DNA of 64,000 nt from Bacillus sp. SJS (lineage in GTDB: Bacteria; Bacillota; Bacilli; Bacillales; Bacillaceae). The stretch is from assembly GCF_000732485.2 (NCBI RefSeq), contig NZ_JAQV02000020.1, positions 28,374 through 92,373 on the forward strand. Direction: 5' to 3'. How positions within the stretch are numbered: position 1 is the first letter of the stretch; each line of letters opens with the position of its first letter. Under the pieces are notes generated by a model. The model searched no databases, was not told the origin of the DNA, and was given only the letters and a program-made list of their open reading frames with translations. A program made the position numbers and the translations under genes. Below, one piece after another: positions 51,035 to 59,899 of the stretch.

Positions 51035-52321
51035 TTAGTAAATACCTGCAGATGCAAGCAATATCGAAACAATCAATGCGATTATTGGAATAATCAATCC
51101 TACGACCGCAACATCCATATAGGATTCTTTATGCTTTAGTCCCGTAACCGTAAGCAATGTCAATAATGCTCCATTGTGGGGCAGAATGGAAGCTCCGGAA
51201 GCGACGGCAGCAATGCGGTGAAAGGCCTCGGGCGCAATGCCTGTTGATTGTGAAAGCTGATAATATTGATCACCTAATGCCTGAAGGGCAATTCCCATTC
51301 CTCCGGAAGCGGAGCCTGTAATACTGGCAAGCAGCTCAACAGCGATTGCTGCAGAGATTAGAGGATTCCCTCCAAGGCCCATAATCATATCTGTAATGTT
51401 TGAAAAACTAGGAACTGCGGTTACGACGGCTCCAAATCCAACAGCAGCACTCGTATTAATAATGGCCATAACCGAACCTGCAGCTCCGCCGTTAATTGCA
51501 CTTATAAACAGCTTCATTTTTTTCAAGCTCAAAAGCATGATGATGATGATGCCGATCAATAGCGATGGCAGGATATCGAGCTTGATGACATTTAGTGATA
51601 GAACAACTGCAATCAGCGGGATAATGGATATATAGGGATTAGGCAGGTTGGAAGGATCTACTTCCTTTACGTCACTGCCGCCTTTAGGCTCTGTGTATCC
51701 TTCTCCCTTTGCCTGCAGCTTTTTACCGCGCCAGGCGAGATAGAAATATCCACCGACTGCCATAATGAGCCCTGCGGCAATCCCTGTAACCGGCCCCGCT
51801 AAAGGAGTCGTCTTAAAGTAATCGGTAGGAATGATGTTCTGAATTTGCGGTGTTCCCGGTATTGCTGTCATCGTAAAAGTAAAAGCACCTAAAACGAGTG
51901 TTGCCGGGATAAGCTTCCTTGGAAGGTCTGCTGCTTTAAACAATGCAACCGTTAACGGGTAAAGAGCAAACACGACAACAAAAAGGCTTACTCCGCCATA
52001 TGTTAAGACAGCTGCACCGATTAGTACTCCGAGTATGGCTCTTTTTTTCCCAATGAAATCGGTAATTTTATAAGCAACAGCCTGAGCCATCCCTGTTTCT
52101 TCCATTAATTTACCGAATACTGCACCAAGCAGGAAGACAGGGAACCATTTTTTTGTAAAGCCTACAAAGCCCTCCATATAGGTTTCGGTATAGGCAGGCA
52201 ATAAATCCAGCCCTTCAATCCCTGCGACAAGCAAGGATATGAGCGGTGCTATCCAAATAATGGACCAGCCAAAGTAGGCAAGCACCATCAGCAGAATTAA
52301 ACCGAGTATGATACTAAACAT
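51035..52321 (-). CDS. GntP-family organic-acid permease (likely hydroxybutyrate)
   Basis: A 428-residue transporter with about 12 hydrophobic segments. IPGTPQIQNIIPTDYF and ASGASILPHNGALLTLL are GntP-family substrate-region motifs. The ATG at 52321 is chosen because AAGGAG is nine bases upstream; a GTG at 52327 is too close. It is followed on the same strand by 3-hydroxybutyrate dehydrogenase (77-bp gap), the same pairing as YxjC and YxjF in B. subtilis, so the substrate is probably 3-hydroxybutyrate or a related acid. YojA, the other GntP-type protein near this locus, is an alternative orthologue. Confidence 0.85.
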   Translation of the reverse strand: MFSIILGLILLMVLAYFGWSIIWIAPLISLLVAGIEGLDLLPAYTETYMEGFVGFTKKWFPVFLLGAVFGKLMEETGMAQAVAYKITDFIGKKRAILGVLIGAAVLTYGGVSLFVVVFALYPLTVALFKAADLPRKLIPATLVLGAFTFTMTAIPGTPQIQNIIPTDYFKTTPLAGPVTGIAAGLIMAVGGYFYLAWRGKKLQAKGEGYTEPKGGSDVKEVDPSNLPNPYISIIPLIAVVLSLNVIKLDILPSLLIGIIIIMLLSLKKMKLFISAINGGAAGSVMAIINTSAAVGFGAVVTAVPSFSNITDMIMGLGGNPLISAAIAVELLASITGSASGGMGIALQALGDQYYQLSQSTGIAPEAFHRIAAVASGASILPHNGALLTLLTVTGLKHKESYMDVAVVGLIIPIIALIVSILLASAGIY

Positions 52322-52413
52322 AAGCACTATCTCCTTGTTCCAATATAGGTATATGATTCCTCAAATCCGTCAAAAGTATTGAAAAAAACGGGAAAAAGAA
52401 TAATGGCAAAATG

Positions 52414-52437
52414 AAAAGCGGGTGGGAGCCCGCTTTT
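52414..52437. terminator. intrinsic terminator of yodC
   Basis: AAAAGCGGG (52414-52422) pairs with CCCGCTTTT (52429-52437) across a 6-base loop; it lies just past the minus-strand yodC stop. Confidence 0.85.
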
Positions 52438-52448
52438 CAGGTTTGTGA

Positions 52449-53072
52449 CTAGAGCCAGACGGATACTTGATCCAGTTTGATTCTGTCACTTTTATGAGCA
52501 GGTTTTGCCGCTTTTCCGATGGAAATCAGCATAACCGGTACATATCTTTCTGATATTTTAAATTCTTTGATTAATTCTTCGCCGTTAAAACCGCCGATTG
52601 CACATGTGTCGAAACCTTTAGCTTTTGCTGCTAGCATAAGCTGCATAGCTGCTAGAGAAGCATTGCTGTAAGCGGCATCACGGGCATATACAGGGTTTGT
52701 ATAAGCACCATTGATTTGGCCTGCAAGCGTTTCCTTAATTTCTTTGGACATATGACCGGCATCTACAAGCGGATTGTATACCTGGTCTGTGTTTTTATTT
52801 GCTTCCAAGTCGCCTAAAATCGCAACAACTGCTGAAGATTCAACAATTTGATTCTGGCTGTATGCAATTGGCAGAAGGCGTTCTTTTGATTCTGCGCTAT
52901 GGAATACTAAAAAGTTCCAGTGCTGCAGGTTCCACGCTGATGGAGCTTTAATAGCAGATTCCAGGATCCCGGTTAAATCTTCTTTTGATATGGATTCGGA
53001 TTTGTCATAATGACGGACGGATGTGCGTTCACCCATTAGGGTCAGCAAATCATCTGCAATGGTTGTTGCCAT
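52449..53072 (-). CDS. yodC: nitroreductase family NAD(P)H oxidoreductase YodC
   Basis: A 207-residue flavoprotein. RTSVRHYDKSESIS at the N-terminus binds the FMN phosphate, SAWNLQHWNFLV is the second FMN region, and GFDTCAIGGFN the third. It reduces quinones or nitro-compounds. AGGAGG precedes the ATG. It is divergent from yodB, whose product in B. subtilis represses yodC until quinone or diamide stress oxidises it. Confidence 0.93.
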   Translation of the reverse strand: MATTIADDLLTLMGERTSVRHYDKSESISKEDLTGILESAIKAPSAWNLQHWNFLVFHSAESKERLLPIAYSQNQIVESSAVVAILGDLEANKNTDQVYNPLVDAGHMSKEIKETLAGQINGAYTNPVYARDAAYSNASLAAMQLMLAAKAKGFDTCAIGGFNGEELIKEFKISERYVPVMLISIGKAAKPAHKSDRIKLDQVSVWL

Positions 53073-53135
53073 GGTGTAGCCTCCTTTTGTAAAATGATGG
53101 ATTTTCGTTTATAATGGACAAAAAGTAACACACTC

Positions 53136-53148
53136 ACTTATTGTAAGT
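53136..53148. promoter_or_regulatory. possible YodB operator between yodC and yodB
   Basis: ACTTA-TTG-TAAGT is an inverted repeat in the 150-bp divergent region. Two direct copies of AACGTTGT (starting near 53156 and 53173) lie on the yodB side. Placement fits control of both genes; assignment to YodB is inferred from context. Confidence 0.45.
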
Positions 53149-53222
53149 TTGTCGAACGTTGTCTATCATAAAACGTTGTTCAAACAATTGTCAAGAATGA
53201 GGCTTGAAAAGGTGGCGATGTT

Positions 53223-53528
53223 ATGAAATTTTCAAATTGTCCGCATATTGAATTTGCTTTTAAGCTGCTTGGTAAACGATGGAACGGAATGATTGTCCAC
53301 GTGTTAATGGACGGTCCGAAGCGTTTTAAAGATCTCTCTGAAATCATTCCTAGTATTAGCCAAAAAATGCTTGCTGAACGATTAAAAGAATTGGAAGCTG
53401 CTGATATGATTAAGCGGATTGTATATCCTGAAACTCCTGTAAAAGTGATTTATAAGCTGACCGAAAAGGGTATGGCATTAGAGAACGTTATGAAGGAAGT
53501 TCAAATATGGGGCAATCGTTATTGCTAG
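53223..53528 (+). CDS. yodB: HxlR-family redox-sensing regulator YodB
   Basis: A 101-residue winged-helix repressor. NCPHIEFAFKLLGKRWNG begins the HxlR domain and carries the sensor Cys6. FKDLSEIIPSISQKMLAERL is the recognition helix region. In B. subtilis Cys6 forms disulfides with C-terminal cysteines 101 and 108. Here the last residue is Cys101 (WGNRYC) and there is no Cys108. The ATG has AAAGGTGG upstream. It heads a unit with an SDR gene. Confidence 0.92.
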   Translation: MKFSNCPHIEFAFKLLGKRWNGMIVHVLMDGPKRFKDLSEIIPSISQKMLAERLKELEAADMIKRIVYPETPVKVIYKLTEKGMALENVMKEVQIWGNRYC

Positions 53529-53542
53529 GAGGTCGCTCAAAG

Positions 53543-54283
53543 ATGGAAGCAAAAACAGTTATTGTAACCGGAGCATCAAACGGAATCGGAGAAGGGGTTG
53601 CACGAGCTTACTGCAAAGAGGGATTCAATGTTGTATTAGCTGATTATGATTCCGATAAGGGGAAAGAACTGGAAGCTCAATTACTAAAGCAAAACGACAA
53701 CGTATTATTTTTAAAAACAGATGTCAGGAATTCTGAGGATATCATTGGCTGTGTGGAAGAGACGGTACGAACATTCGGCGGAATCGATGTTTTGATTAAC
53801 AATGCAGGAGCAGTTGCGTTCGAGGATCCGCTTGAACTATCCGTGGATGATTGGGATAACATTCTTTCCACAAACCTTCGAAGCGTATTTTTATTTTCAA
53901 GAGAGGCAGCTAAGCATATGAAGGACAGAACCGGGGGTTCAATAGTCAACATAGCTTCAACAAGGTCACAAATGTCAGAACCTCACTCAGAGGCCTATGC
54001 AGCATCAAAAGGCGGAATCGTGGCCTTGACACATGCCCTGGCAGCTTCGTTTGCGGATTATTCCATCACTGTAAATGCTATTTCACCAGGCTGGATTCAC
54101 ACAGGTAATTTAGAAGATCTAAGAGAAGTTGATCATTCCCAGCATCTGTCAGGAAGAGTCGGTGAGCCTTCTGATATAGCAGGTGCCTGTCTTTACCTCA
54201 CTCAAGCTTCAAACAGCTTTGTAAATGGTGCGAACCTTGTCATAGATGGCGGAATGACTCGTAAAATGATTTATGAGCATTGA
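53543..54283 (+). CDS. SDR family oxidoreductase (glucose dehydrogenase-like)
   Basis: A 246-residue classical SDR: TGASNGIG (coenzyme loop), NNAGAVAFED, the serine of NIASTRSQ, and YAASKGG (YxxxK). The coenzyme may be NAD, since LADYDSD places an Asp after the second strand. The ATG at 53543 has TAGGAGG upstream; the longer frame from 53507 runs through the end of yodB. Only 14 bp separate it from yodB, so it is probably induced by the same thiol or quinone stress. Confidence 0.85.
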   Translation: MEAKTVIVTGASNGIGEGVARAYCKEGFNVVLADYDSDKGKELEAQLLKQNDNVLFLKTDVRNSEDIIGCVEETVRTFGGIDVLINNAGAVAFEDPLELSVDDWDNILSTNLRSVFLFSREAAKHMKDRTGGSIVNIASTRSQMSEPHSEAYAASKGGIVALTHALAASFADYSITVNAISPGWIHTGNLEDLREVDHSQHLSGRVGEPSDIAGACLYLTQASNSFVNGANLVIDGGMTRKMIYEH

Positions 54284-54298
54284 GGAGGGAGCTTAACC

Positions 54299-54661
54299 AT
54301 GCCTTGGAGCAAGCAGGACTATCCGGATTCAATGAAAAACCTTCCTGACAAAACGAGGGAGAAGGCCATCGAAATTGCCAACGCCCTGCTGGAGGATAAA
54401 TATGATGAAGGCAGAGCAATTGCAATTGCAACTTCTCAAGCAGAGAAATGGGCAGACGGCAGAGAAGAGCTTGGCCAAACATATAAACTTCACAAAAGAG
54501 AAGAAAAATGGGTTCTCGAGAAGGAACATAGCAAAAGGGCAAGCTTCTCTTTTGATACAAAAGCAGATGCCCTAAGTAAAGCAAGAGAGCTGGTTCATAT
54601 TCAAAATGCTTCCATTATGATATACGAAGAGGATGGATCCCGGGATCAGTCAATTAATTAA
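54299..54661 (+). CDS. DUF2188-containing small protein
   Basis: A 120-residue protein in two parts. The N-terminal half (MPWSKQDYPDSMKNLPDKTR ... AIAIATSQAEKWADG) resembles the ChaB-like module seen with stress proteins. The C-terminal half (YKLHKREEKWVLEKEHSKRA, then FDTKADALSKARELV) matches the DUF2188 pattern of residues repeated around a conserved W. GAGGAGGGAG precedes the ATG. It lies 15 bp after the SDR gene. Function unknown; stress-related in context. Confidence 0.75.
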   Translation: MPWSKQDYPDSMKNLPDKTREKAIEIANALLEDKYDEGRAIAIATSQAEKWADGREELGQTYKLHKREEKWVLEKEHSKRASFSFDTKADALSKARELVHIQNASIMIYEEDGSRDQSIN

Positions 54662-54745
54662 TATCCCTGGTGGGTAAGGGCCCATTCGTTGTCCATGCTA
54701 GGTGAATAACCTATGAGTGCAGGCTAACGAAGAGGAGGAATAAAC

Positions 54746-55033
54746 GTGTACCCTTATATGATGCGCGGAAATCCCGGAGGCCCAGGTCCTGGCCCTTACC
54801 CGAGGTTTATCCCGTTCGGATTTCCATTTGTCGGCGGGCTGGTGGGAGGGCTGCTGGGCGGCGCAATTGTCGGCAGTTTGGCTCGTCCCCCCTATCCGTT
54901 TTATGGCGGCGGTTTCTACGGAGGTTATCCTGGCGGCGGTTTCTACGGAGGCTATCCCGGCGGAGGATTTGCTGGAGGCTATCCAGGGGGATTTGCCGGA
55001 GGCGGCTACCCCGGCTACCCAGGTGCGTATTGA
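54746..55033 (+). CDS. Gly/Pro/Tyr-rich coat-like protein
   Basis: A 95-residue low-complexity protein: an N-terminal Pro/Gly segment, a short hydrophobic helix (FVGGLVGGLLGGAIVGSLA), and a repeated GGGFYGGYPGG tail. This is typical of small spore-coat or exosporium proteins of bacilli. The start is GTG with GAGGAGG upstream. Function not shown by the sequence. Confidence 0.75.
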   Translation: MYPYMMRGNPGGPGPGPYPRFIPFGFPFVGGLVGGLLGGAIVGSLARPPYPFYGGGFYGGYPGGGFYGGYPGGGFAGGYPGGFAGGGYPGYPGAY

Positions 55034-55234
55034 CCTGTCTACCCTTAATAAGATAGAAGGTATGCCGCTTTCATGCAGGAAGGCGGTTTTTTCCTGTTTA
55101 ATTAGGTGGCTTTCCCACAAATTTTCTATGCTCAACATGCTGCCCGTGGATATCCCAAGCCAATGCAAAAAGCCAAGCGTCATTGGAGACTGGGGCAGTG
55201 TGTCCTAATCCAAAGAAAAGAAGCTGATGGCGTT

Positions 55235-55699
55235 TCAGCTTCTAATGTCACCTTCCGGAATATGAATTTCTGTTACATTTAAATCCTCGTTCTTAATAAA
55301 AGACAGTTCCAGTTCTTCATCCTGATAGGTCGCTTTTGTTCCTTTTCTGCGGACCAGAAATGGAATTTGAAAGGTTTTTCGCTCTCCTTTTTCAGGGAAA
55401 TTCTCAAGCGTCAGCTGATGACTGTTATGCTGAATTTTGACATCTCCTGCTATCTTTGCGGGAATTTTTATTTTAAAGTAAATCCGATCTGTGGCCTCAT
55501 ACCAATTTTCAGACGGCGGCGCTTGTTTTTCTTCTCTGTTTTTTGAGAATTGGTAAGGAAATCCGCCAGATTGATCTTGGCCAAAAACCTGCCCCATTAC
55601 CTCCTGAACGTAATTTTCAACCTGGTTAGGATTCATGCTCTTAAAGAAATCGGGCATTTTCTGCTGATTAAACGGATATTGTTTATTCCATGGAAACAT
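55235..55699 (-). CDS. Hsp20-like protein, possible spore-coat type
   Basis: A 154-residue protein. The N-terminal 60 residues are Pro/Gln/Asn-rich with many aromatic residues (MFPWNKQYPFNQQKMPDFFK). The C-terminal 95 residues form an alpha-crystallin-like beta sandwich (YFKIKIPAKIAGDVKIQHNS, then TFQIPFLVRRKGTKATYQDE, ending FIKNEDLNVTEIHIPEG). Bacillus coat proteins CotM and GerT have this fold, so a coat or germination role is possible. AAAGGATGAT precedes the ATG. It could equally be a cytoplasmic small heat-shock protein. Confidence 0.7.
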   Translation of the reverse strand: MFPWNKQYPFNQQKMPDFFKSMNPNQVENYVQEVMGQVFGQDQSGGFPYQFSKNREEKQAPPSENWYEATDRIYFKIKIPAKIAGDVKIQHNSHQLTLENFPEKGERKTFQIPFLVRRKGTKATYQDEELELSFIKNEDLNVTEIHIPEGDIRS

Positions 55700-55822
55700 C
55701 TAATCATCCTTTCGTTTAGGCGGGCGATAATGCAGTATATGCGGAGTCAAAACCTTTTGCTTGTGAAGGTTCAGGAGGGAAGAGTATAATGTGCATGGAG
55801 TAACAGGGAGCGTGAATTAAAC

Positions 55823-56761
55823 TTGCACGAACATGTAAAGCATGACAAAACCGGAATCCTGCTGACGGCCGGTTCTTATTTTTTGTGGGGAATTCTTCCG
55901 CTATACTGGAAAGCAGCTGATTCAGTCAGTTCAGAAGAAATCCTGGCACATCGTATTTTCTGGTCTTTTATTTTTATGCTATTGGTTTTAACAGCCGGTA
56001 AAAACTGGCCGGCAATGATCCAAACACTGCGGAATATGAAAAAAAGGCCGCTTTTAATCGGATCTCTTATCTTGTCTTCCTTGCTCATAAGCGCAAACTG
56101 GTTTGTATACATTTGGGCCGTGAATAACCATCATATTTTGGAAGCCAGTCTTGGATATTATATTAATCCATTAATCAGTGTCCTTCTTGGAATGATTTTT
56201 CTGAAAGAAAAGCTGAATGGATGGCAAAAGCTTTCTTTCATCCTGGCACTTACTGGTGTCCTAATCTCAGGCTTTCACTTTGGAAGCTTCCCATGGATTT
56301 CAATGATCCTCGCTTTAAGCTTCGGGTTATATGGTCTTACAAAGAAGGTTACGAAGCTGAATGCTTCCATTGGATTGACCTTTGAAACCCTAGCCGTTTT
56401 ACCTTTTTCAGTAATGTATCTGCTGCATCTTTCACAGACAGGGAAATCATCATTTCTGGCTGGAAGTCTTTCCGTTGATCTGCTGCTGATCGGCGCTGGA
56501 ATCGTAACCGCTATTCCGCTGCTTCTTTTTGCAACCGGGGCACAGAAAATACCTCTTTACATGACGGGGATTCTTCAATACATTGCTCCTACCTTAACAC
56601 TCATAGCAGGGCTAACCATCTTTAATGAAACCTTTACACGTGTAGATCTAGTTACATTCACGTTTATCTGGTCTGCCCTTGCCGTTTTTACACTTTCCAG
56701 CAGCAAAGCAGCCAGAAGCGTCCACCTTAAAAGAATGAAAAATCGTTCAGCGGATATATAA
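55823..56761 (+). CDS. rarD: EamA-family transporter RarD
   Basis: A 312-residue, ten-helix transporter. SYFLWGILPLYWK, then ILAHRIFWSF, ANWFVYIWAVNNHHILEASL and GYYINPLISVLLGM agree closely with E. coli RarD (from memory). The substrate is unknown, perhaps an amino-acid-like metabolite or drug. The only in-frame start is TTG at 55823; GGGAG lies 12 bases upstream, a rather long spacing. It lies close to yojF, where B. subtilis has the EamA gene yojE. Confidence 0.85.
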   Translation: MHEHVKHDKTGILLTAGSYFLWGILPLYWKAADSVSSEEILAHRIFWSFIFMLLVLTAGKNWPAMIQTLRNMKKRPLLIGSLILSSLLISANWFVYIWAVNNHHILEASLGYYINPLISVLLGMIFLKEKLNGWQKLSFILALTGVLISGFHFGSFPWISMILALSFGLYGLTKKVTKLNASIGLTFETLAVLPFSVMYLLHLSQTGKSSFLAGSLSVDLLLIGAGIVTAIPLLLFATGAQKIPLYMTGILQYIAPTLTLIAGLTIFNETFTRVDLVTFTFIWSALAVFTLSSSKAARSVHLKRMKNRSADI

Positions 56762-56779
56762 AATAACGGGGGTGGTAAA

Positions 56780-57055
56780 ATGGAGGATAAGCACCTGCTC
56801 GACTGTTATCGGAAAATATGGCACAATCGAAAGCTGGATTCTGATCTCCCTGAAAGAGCTGCACTCGAAGATGCGATGAAAAGAGATCTGCTCGATGAAG
56901 GAACCCATCCAAGGGTTAGAAAAAGCCCTGATCAGAAATTTGACATTTCGATCAGCAGGGTTATGGACTCCTCATTAAAAGAAGAGGAGAAAATGGAGCT
57001 TGCTGCGGGCTACGCTGCTGTGCTGGCAATATTAAAAGAAGGGACCTCAAGTTAA
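56780..57055 (+). CDS. unknown small protein
   Basis: A 91-residue charged, helical protein (CYRKIWHNRKLDSDLPERAA ... SSLKEEEKMELAAGYAAVLA) with no membrane or metal motif. GGGGGTGG precedes the ATG. It lies 18 bp after rarD and may be on the same transcript. Family not recognised. Confidence 0.6.
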   Translation: MEDKHLLDCYRKIWHNRKLDSDLPERAALEDAMKRDLLDEGTHPRVRKSPDQKFDISISRVMDSSLKEEEKMELAAGYAAVLAILKEGTSS

Positions 57056-57157
57056 AGGGTTCAGGCTTATTGCATCGGTGAATTCTGAATCATCCATTCG
57101 CTAGCCGAAGCATTGCGAACACAGCCATAAGAAATGATTAATAAAAGGAGCTTTAGT

Positions 57158-57508
57158 ATGAAACCTATTATACCTAATGAGATTCAAGAATACCTGGATC
57201 AGCATGCAAATAAAGACGTATACATTCATCTTGAAACGACAACCGGCGCATACAATGCCCACCAGAATGAAAACAGCATGACAGTCGTGGCATTCATCCG
57301 AAACGCCAAGTTCCGCTACTCACTTGCTAAAATCACCGGTTTTGGACCTTTCAGAGTAGGATTGAAAATGGAGGAAGGCTGGACTTATGCAGAAGGTTTA
57401 ACGGATACTACAGTAGATGAACAAAACCGCTTGATTCTTGCCGGCCATCACCCTGACGGTAAACTTGCCATTGCGCTGCAAATCAGTACTGTGCCATTTC
57501 CATCTTAA
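57158..57508 (+). CDS. yojF: YojF (DUF1806)
   Basis: A 116-residue protein matching the DUF1806/YojF family (IHLETTTGAYNAHQNENSMT, then YSLAKITGFGPFRVGLKM, and GWTYAEGLTDTTVDEQNRLI). The ATG at 57158 has AAAAGGAG upstream; 57134 is rejected as that would place the ribosome site inside the gene. It is co-transcribed with bshB2 as in B. subtilis. Biochemical role unknown. Confidence 0.88.
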   Translation: MKPIIPNEIQEYLDQHANKDVYIHLETTTGAYNAHQNENSMTVVAFIRNAKFRYSLAKITGFGPFRVGLKMEEGWTYAEGLTDTTVDEQNRLILAGHHPDGKLAIALQISTVPFPS

Positions 57509-57526
57509 TAAAAGGAGTTTTTTAAT

Positions 57527-58192
57527 ATGAGTGAACATGTGTTAGTTGTATTGCCGCATCCTGATGATGAATCATTTGGTGTTGCCGGTTTAATTGCTTT
57601 AAAACGAAAAGCAGGGGTTCCTGTTACATATGCATGCGGAACGCTGGGAGAAATGGGCAGAAATATGGGGAGTCCATTATTTGCTAACCGCGAGACGCTG
57701 CCTCTAATTCGAAAAAGGGAACTGCAGGATGCATGCCGGGCCATGGGTGTTACGGATTTAAGAATGCTTGGCATGAGGGATAAAACACTTGAGTTCGAAG
57801 ATATTGATCTTTTCGCTGACCGCATTGAAGCGATCATTCAAGAGGTAAAACCGACACTGATTGTCACGTTTTATCCGGACCATGGGGTTCATCCAGATCA
57901 CGATGCTACTGGCAGAGCAGTTATCCATGCACTTAAAAGAATGCCTGCTGAAGAACGTCCAGTGACATACTGCCTGGCTATAACGAAAAATAGAGAAGAC
58001 GTTTTAGGTGCTCCGAATGTAATACTGGATATAAGGGAAGTAGCTGAAACAAAAATGGAAGCATTAAAAGCACATCGTTCGCAGACAGAAGGCTTAATAA
58101 GGCAAATGGAAGAAGACTTTAAAAAAGGCGTCCCTCAAGTCATGAACTGGTTTGAGACGGAAACCTACTGGCATTATCAATGGAACGAATAA
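57527..58192 (+). CDS. bshB2: bacillithiol biosynthesis deacetylase BshB2
   Basis: A 221-residue zinc-dependent deacetylase of the PIG-L/LmbE family. LPHPDDESFG supplies the first zinc ligands, and HGVHPDHDATGRAV the second group. It converts GlcNAc-malate to GlcN-malate in bacillithiol synthesis. AAAAGGAG precedes the ATG, 18 bp after yojF. The length equals that of B. subtilis BshB2. Confidence 0.93.
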   Translation: MSEHVLVVLPHPDDESFGVAGLIALKRKAGVPVTYACGTLGEMGRNMGSPLFANRETLPLIRKRELQDACRAMGVTDLRMLGMRDKTLEFEDIDLFADRIEAIIQEVKPTLIVTFYPDHGVHPDHDATGRAVIHALKRMPAEERPVTYCLAITKNREDVLGAPNVILDIREVAETKMEALKAHRSQTEGLIRQMEEDFKKGVPQVMNWFETETYWHYQWNE

Positions 58193-58201
58193 GACATGAA
58201 A

Positions 58202-58235
58202 AAACCAGCCCGGACATTCAGGACTGGTTTTTATT
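58202..58235. terminator. shared terminator of bshB2 and the MATE gene
   Basis: AAACCAG (58202-58208) pairs with CTGGTTT (58224-58230), flanked by A and T runs on both sides of the convergent pair. Confidence 0.75.
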
Positions 58236-59601
58236 ATTGAAAATTTTTCGAAGGACGATCCTGAACAAGTTTTTGGGTTCTTCCAAGTCTCAGTGAAAGC
58301 CCGATTGCCCCTGAAGCAAGACCTGCGATTAGGCCAATCCAATATCCAAATGCTTGAAGGCTTGTATATTGGGCCAGGACATATCCCAATGGAAGCCCGA
58401 TTGCCCAATAAGAAATCAGGGCAGTATAAAAGGTGAATCGAACATCTTTATAACCTCGCAGGGCTCCTTGAATCGGTGCCGCAATTGCATCCGACATTTG
58501 AAAGAAAACCGCATAGATCAAAAATGTTTTTGTTAATTGGAGAACCTCAGCATTTTCGGTATAAATCGAGGCAATAAAATCTCTGAAAAAGAAAATGACG
58601 GCTGCAGTTATAAGCGACAGGCAAATTCCCATTAAAATTCCGAGATAACTGTACTCCCTTGCATCCTTCCATCTTTTTGCACCCGCTTCATACCCGATTA
58701 CAATCGTTAATGCCATTGAAATCGACAGTGGAATCATGTATAGGAATGATGCGAAATTCATTGCTGCCTGGTGTGAGGCAATTGTGACTGTATTGTATTC
58801 GCTCATAAACAATGTCACCGCCGCGAAAATACTTGTTTCAAAAAAGATGGCAAATCCGATTGGCATCCCAATCGCTAAAATTTCTCTCCATTTTTGCAAC
58901 GAGACTTTATAAAAATTCGAAAAGAGGGAAAAAGAAGCGAAGGAAGGGTGTTTGGTTAAAATAATGATCGTTATAATCGCTGTAATCCAATAGGTAATAC
59001 ATGTAGCAACTCCGGCTCCGGCTCCCCCAAGCTTGGGAAAACCAAAATTGCCGAAAATAAACAAATAATTTAAGACAAAGTTTACTGGGAGTGCTGTCAG
59101 TGTAATCCACATGGAAATACGCGTCATGCCGAGGGAATCAATAAAACCTCTGAGGACTCCGTATAGAAAAAGCGGCAAGATCCCGAAGGAAAGGGCTATT
59201 AAATAATTTTTTGCGATTGCTTCCACTTTTCCTTCCAATGGGAGAAAGGAGAGCAGTGGGTCAAGAATAAAAGATCCAGCCGCAATAACAAGAACCGTCA
59301 TGAAAATGGACAGGTAAAGGCCCTGAATGACGGTAAAAGGTATGTCTTTTGTCTTTTTAGCTCCTGCAAGCTGTCCGACCAAAGGTGTAATCGCCATAAA
59401 AATTCCGCTTAGTCCCGTATAAACCGGAACCCAAATACTTGAACCAACTGCCACTCCGGCAAGGTCCTCCGGACTAACCTTGCCTGACATCGTTGTATCA
59501 AGAAAAGTCATAGAGTAAAGACCAAGCTGGGTAATAAGAATAGGAAGCAGGATGATGCTGAATTGCCTGAATTTTTCTGAATATGTAGGTGCAGAATGCA
59601 T
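58234..59601 (-). CDS. MATE-family efflux transporter (NorM/YojI-like)
   Basis: A 455-residue transporter with twelve hydrophobic segments in two repeated halves. ILITQLGLYSMTFLDTTMSG near the N-terminus and PIGFAIFFETSIFAAVTLFM after the mid-point are the matching first and seventh helices of the MATE fold. ATG 59601 is preferred because AGAGG lies 8 bases upstream; an ATG at 59628 has no ribosome site. It exports cationic drugs or metabolites in exchange for Na+ or H+. It lies between bshB2 and cdaS as in B. subtilis (yojI). Confidence 0.9.
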   Translation of the reverse strand: MHSAPTYSEKFRQFSIILLPILITQLGLYSMTFLDTTMSGKVSPEDLAGVAVGSSIWVPVYTGLSGIFMAITPLVGQLAGAKKTKDIPFTVIQGLYLSIFMTVLVIAAGSFILDPLLSFLPLEGKVEAIAKNYLIALSFGILPLFLYGVLRGFIDSLGMTRISMWITLTALPVNFVLNYLFIFGNFGFPKLGGAGAGVATCITYWITAIITIIILTKHPSFASFSLFSNFYKVSLQKWREILAIGMPIGFAIFFETSIFAAVTLFMSEYNTVTIASHQAAMNFASFLYMIPLSISMALTIVIGYEAGAKRWKDAREYSYLGILMGICLSLITAAVIFFFRDFIASIYTENAEVLQLTKTFLIYAVFFQMSDAIAAPIQGALRGYKDVRFTFYTALISYWAIGLPLGYVLAQYTSLQAFGYWIGLIAGLASGAIGLSLRLGRTQKLVQDRPSKNFQ

Positions 59602-59661
59602 AGGTTTACCTCTTCTGTTCATTGACATAATGAAGGAATTATATCATGAATCCGAGGAACG

Positions 59662-59781
59662 CTACTGCTTTTGTTTATGGTTTTTTGAAGAATTACCTTT
59701 GAACATTCGGTAATAAAAACACCCAAGAATGACTGTACCTGATAGAGAAAAAACATATTGGAATATTTTTGCTATCGTCAT
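59662..59781 (-). CDS. small membrane protein (39 residues)
   Basis: A short gene: MTIAKIFQYVFSLSGTVILG followed by CFYYRMFKGNSSKN and a basic end. One membrane helix is likely, with a positively charged inside tail. AAGGAG lies 8 bases before the ATG. It lies between the MATE gene and cdaS. Family not recognised. Confidence 0.55.
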   Translation of the reverse strand: MTIAKIFQYVFSLSGTVILGCFYYRMFKGNSSKNHKQKQ

Positions 59782-59899
59782 CACTTATGCTCCTTATCAA
59801 TATCTTTTAAACGGTATTAGTATGTACCACCATTTTCCATTCGATTCGCTTTCATGTTTAGACGCATAAGGCTTATCCTACAATAAAGGAGCGAAATGT

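Noticed and set aside
54698..55183. 161-codon minus-strand frame opposite the Gly-rich coat-like gene
   Set aside because: It mirrors the GC-rich glycine codons; its translation is Ser/Ala-rich low complexity with no ribosome site.
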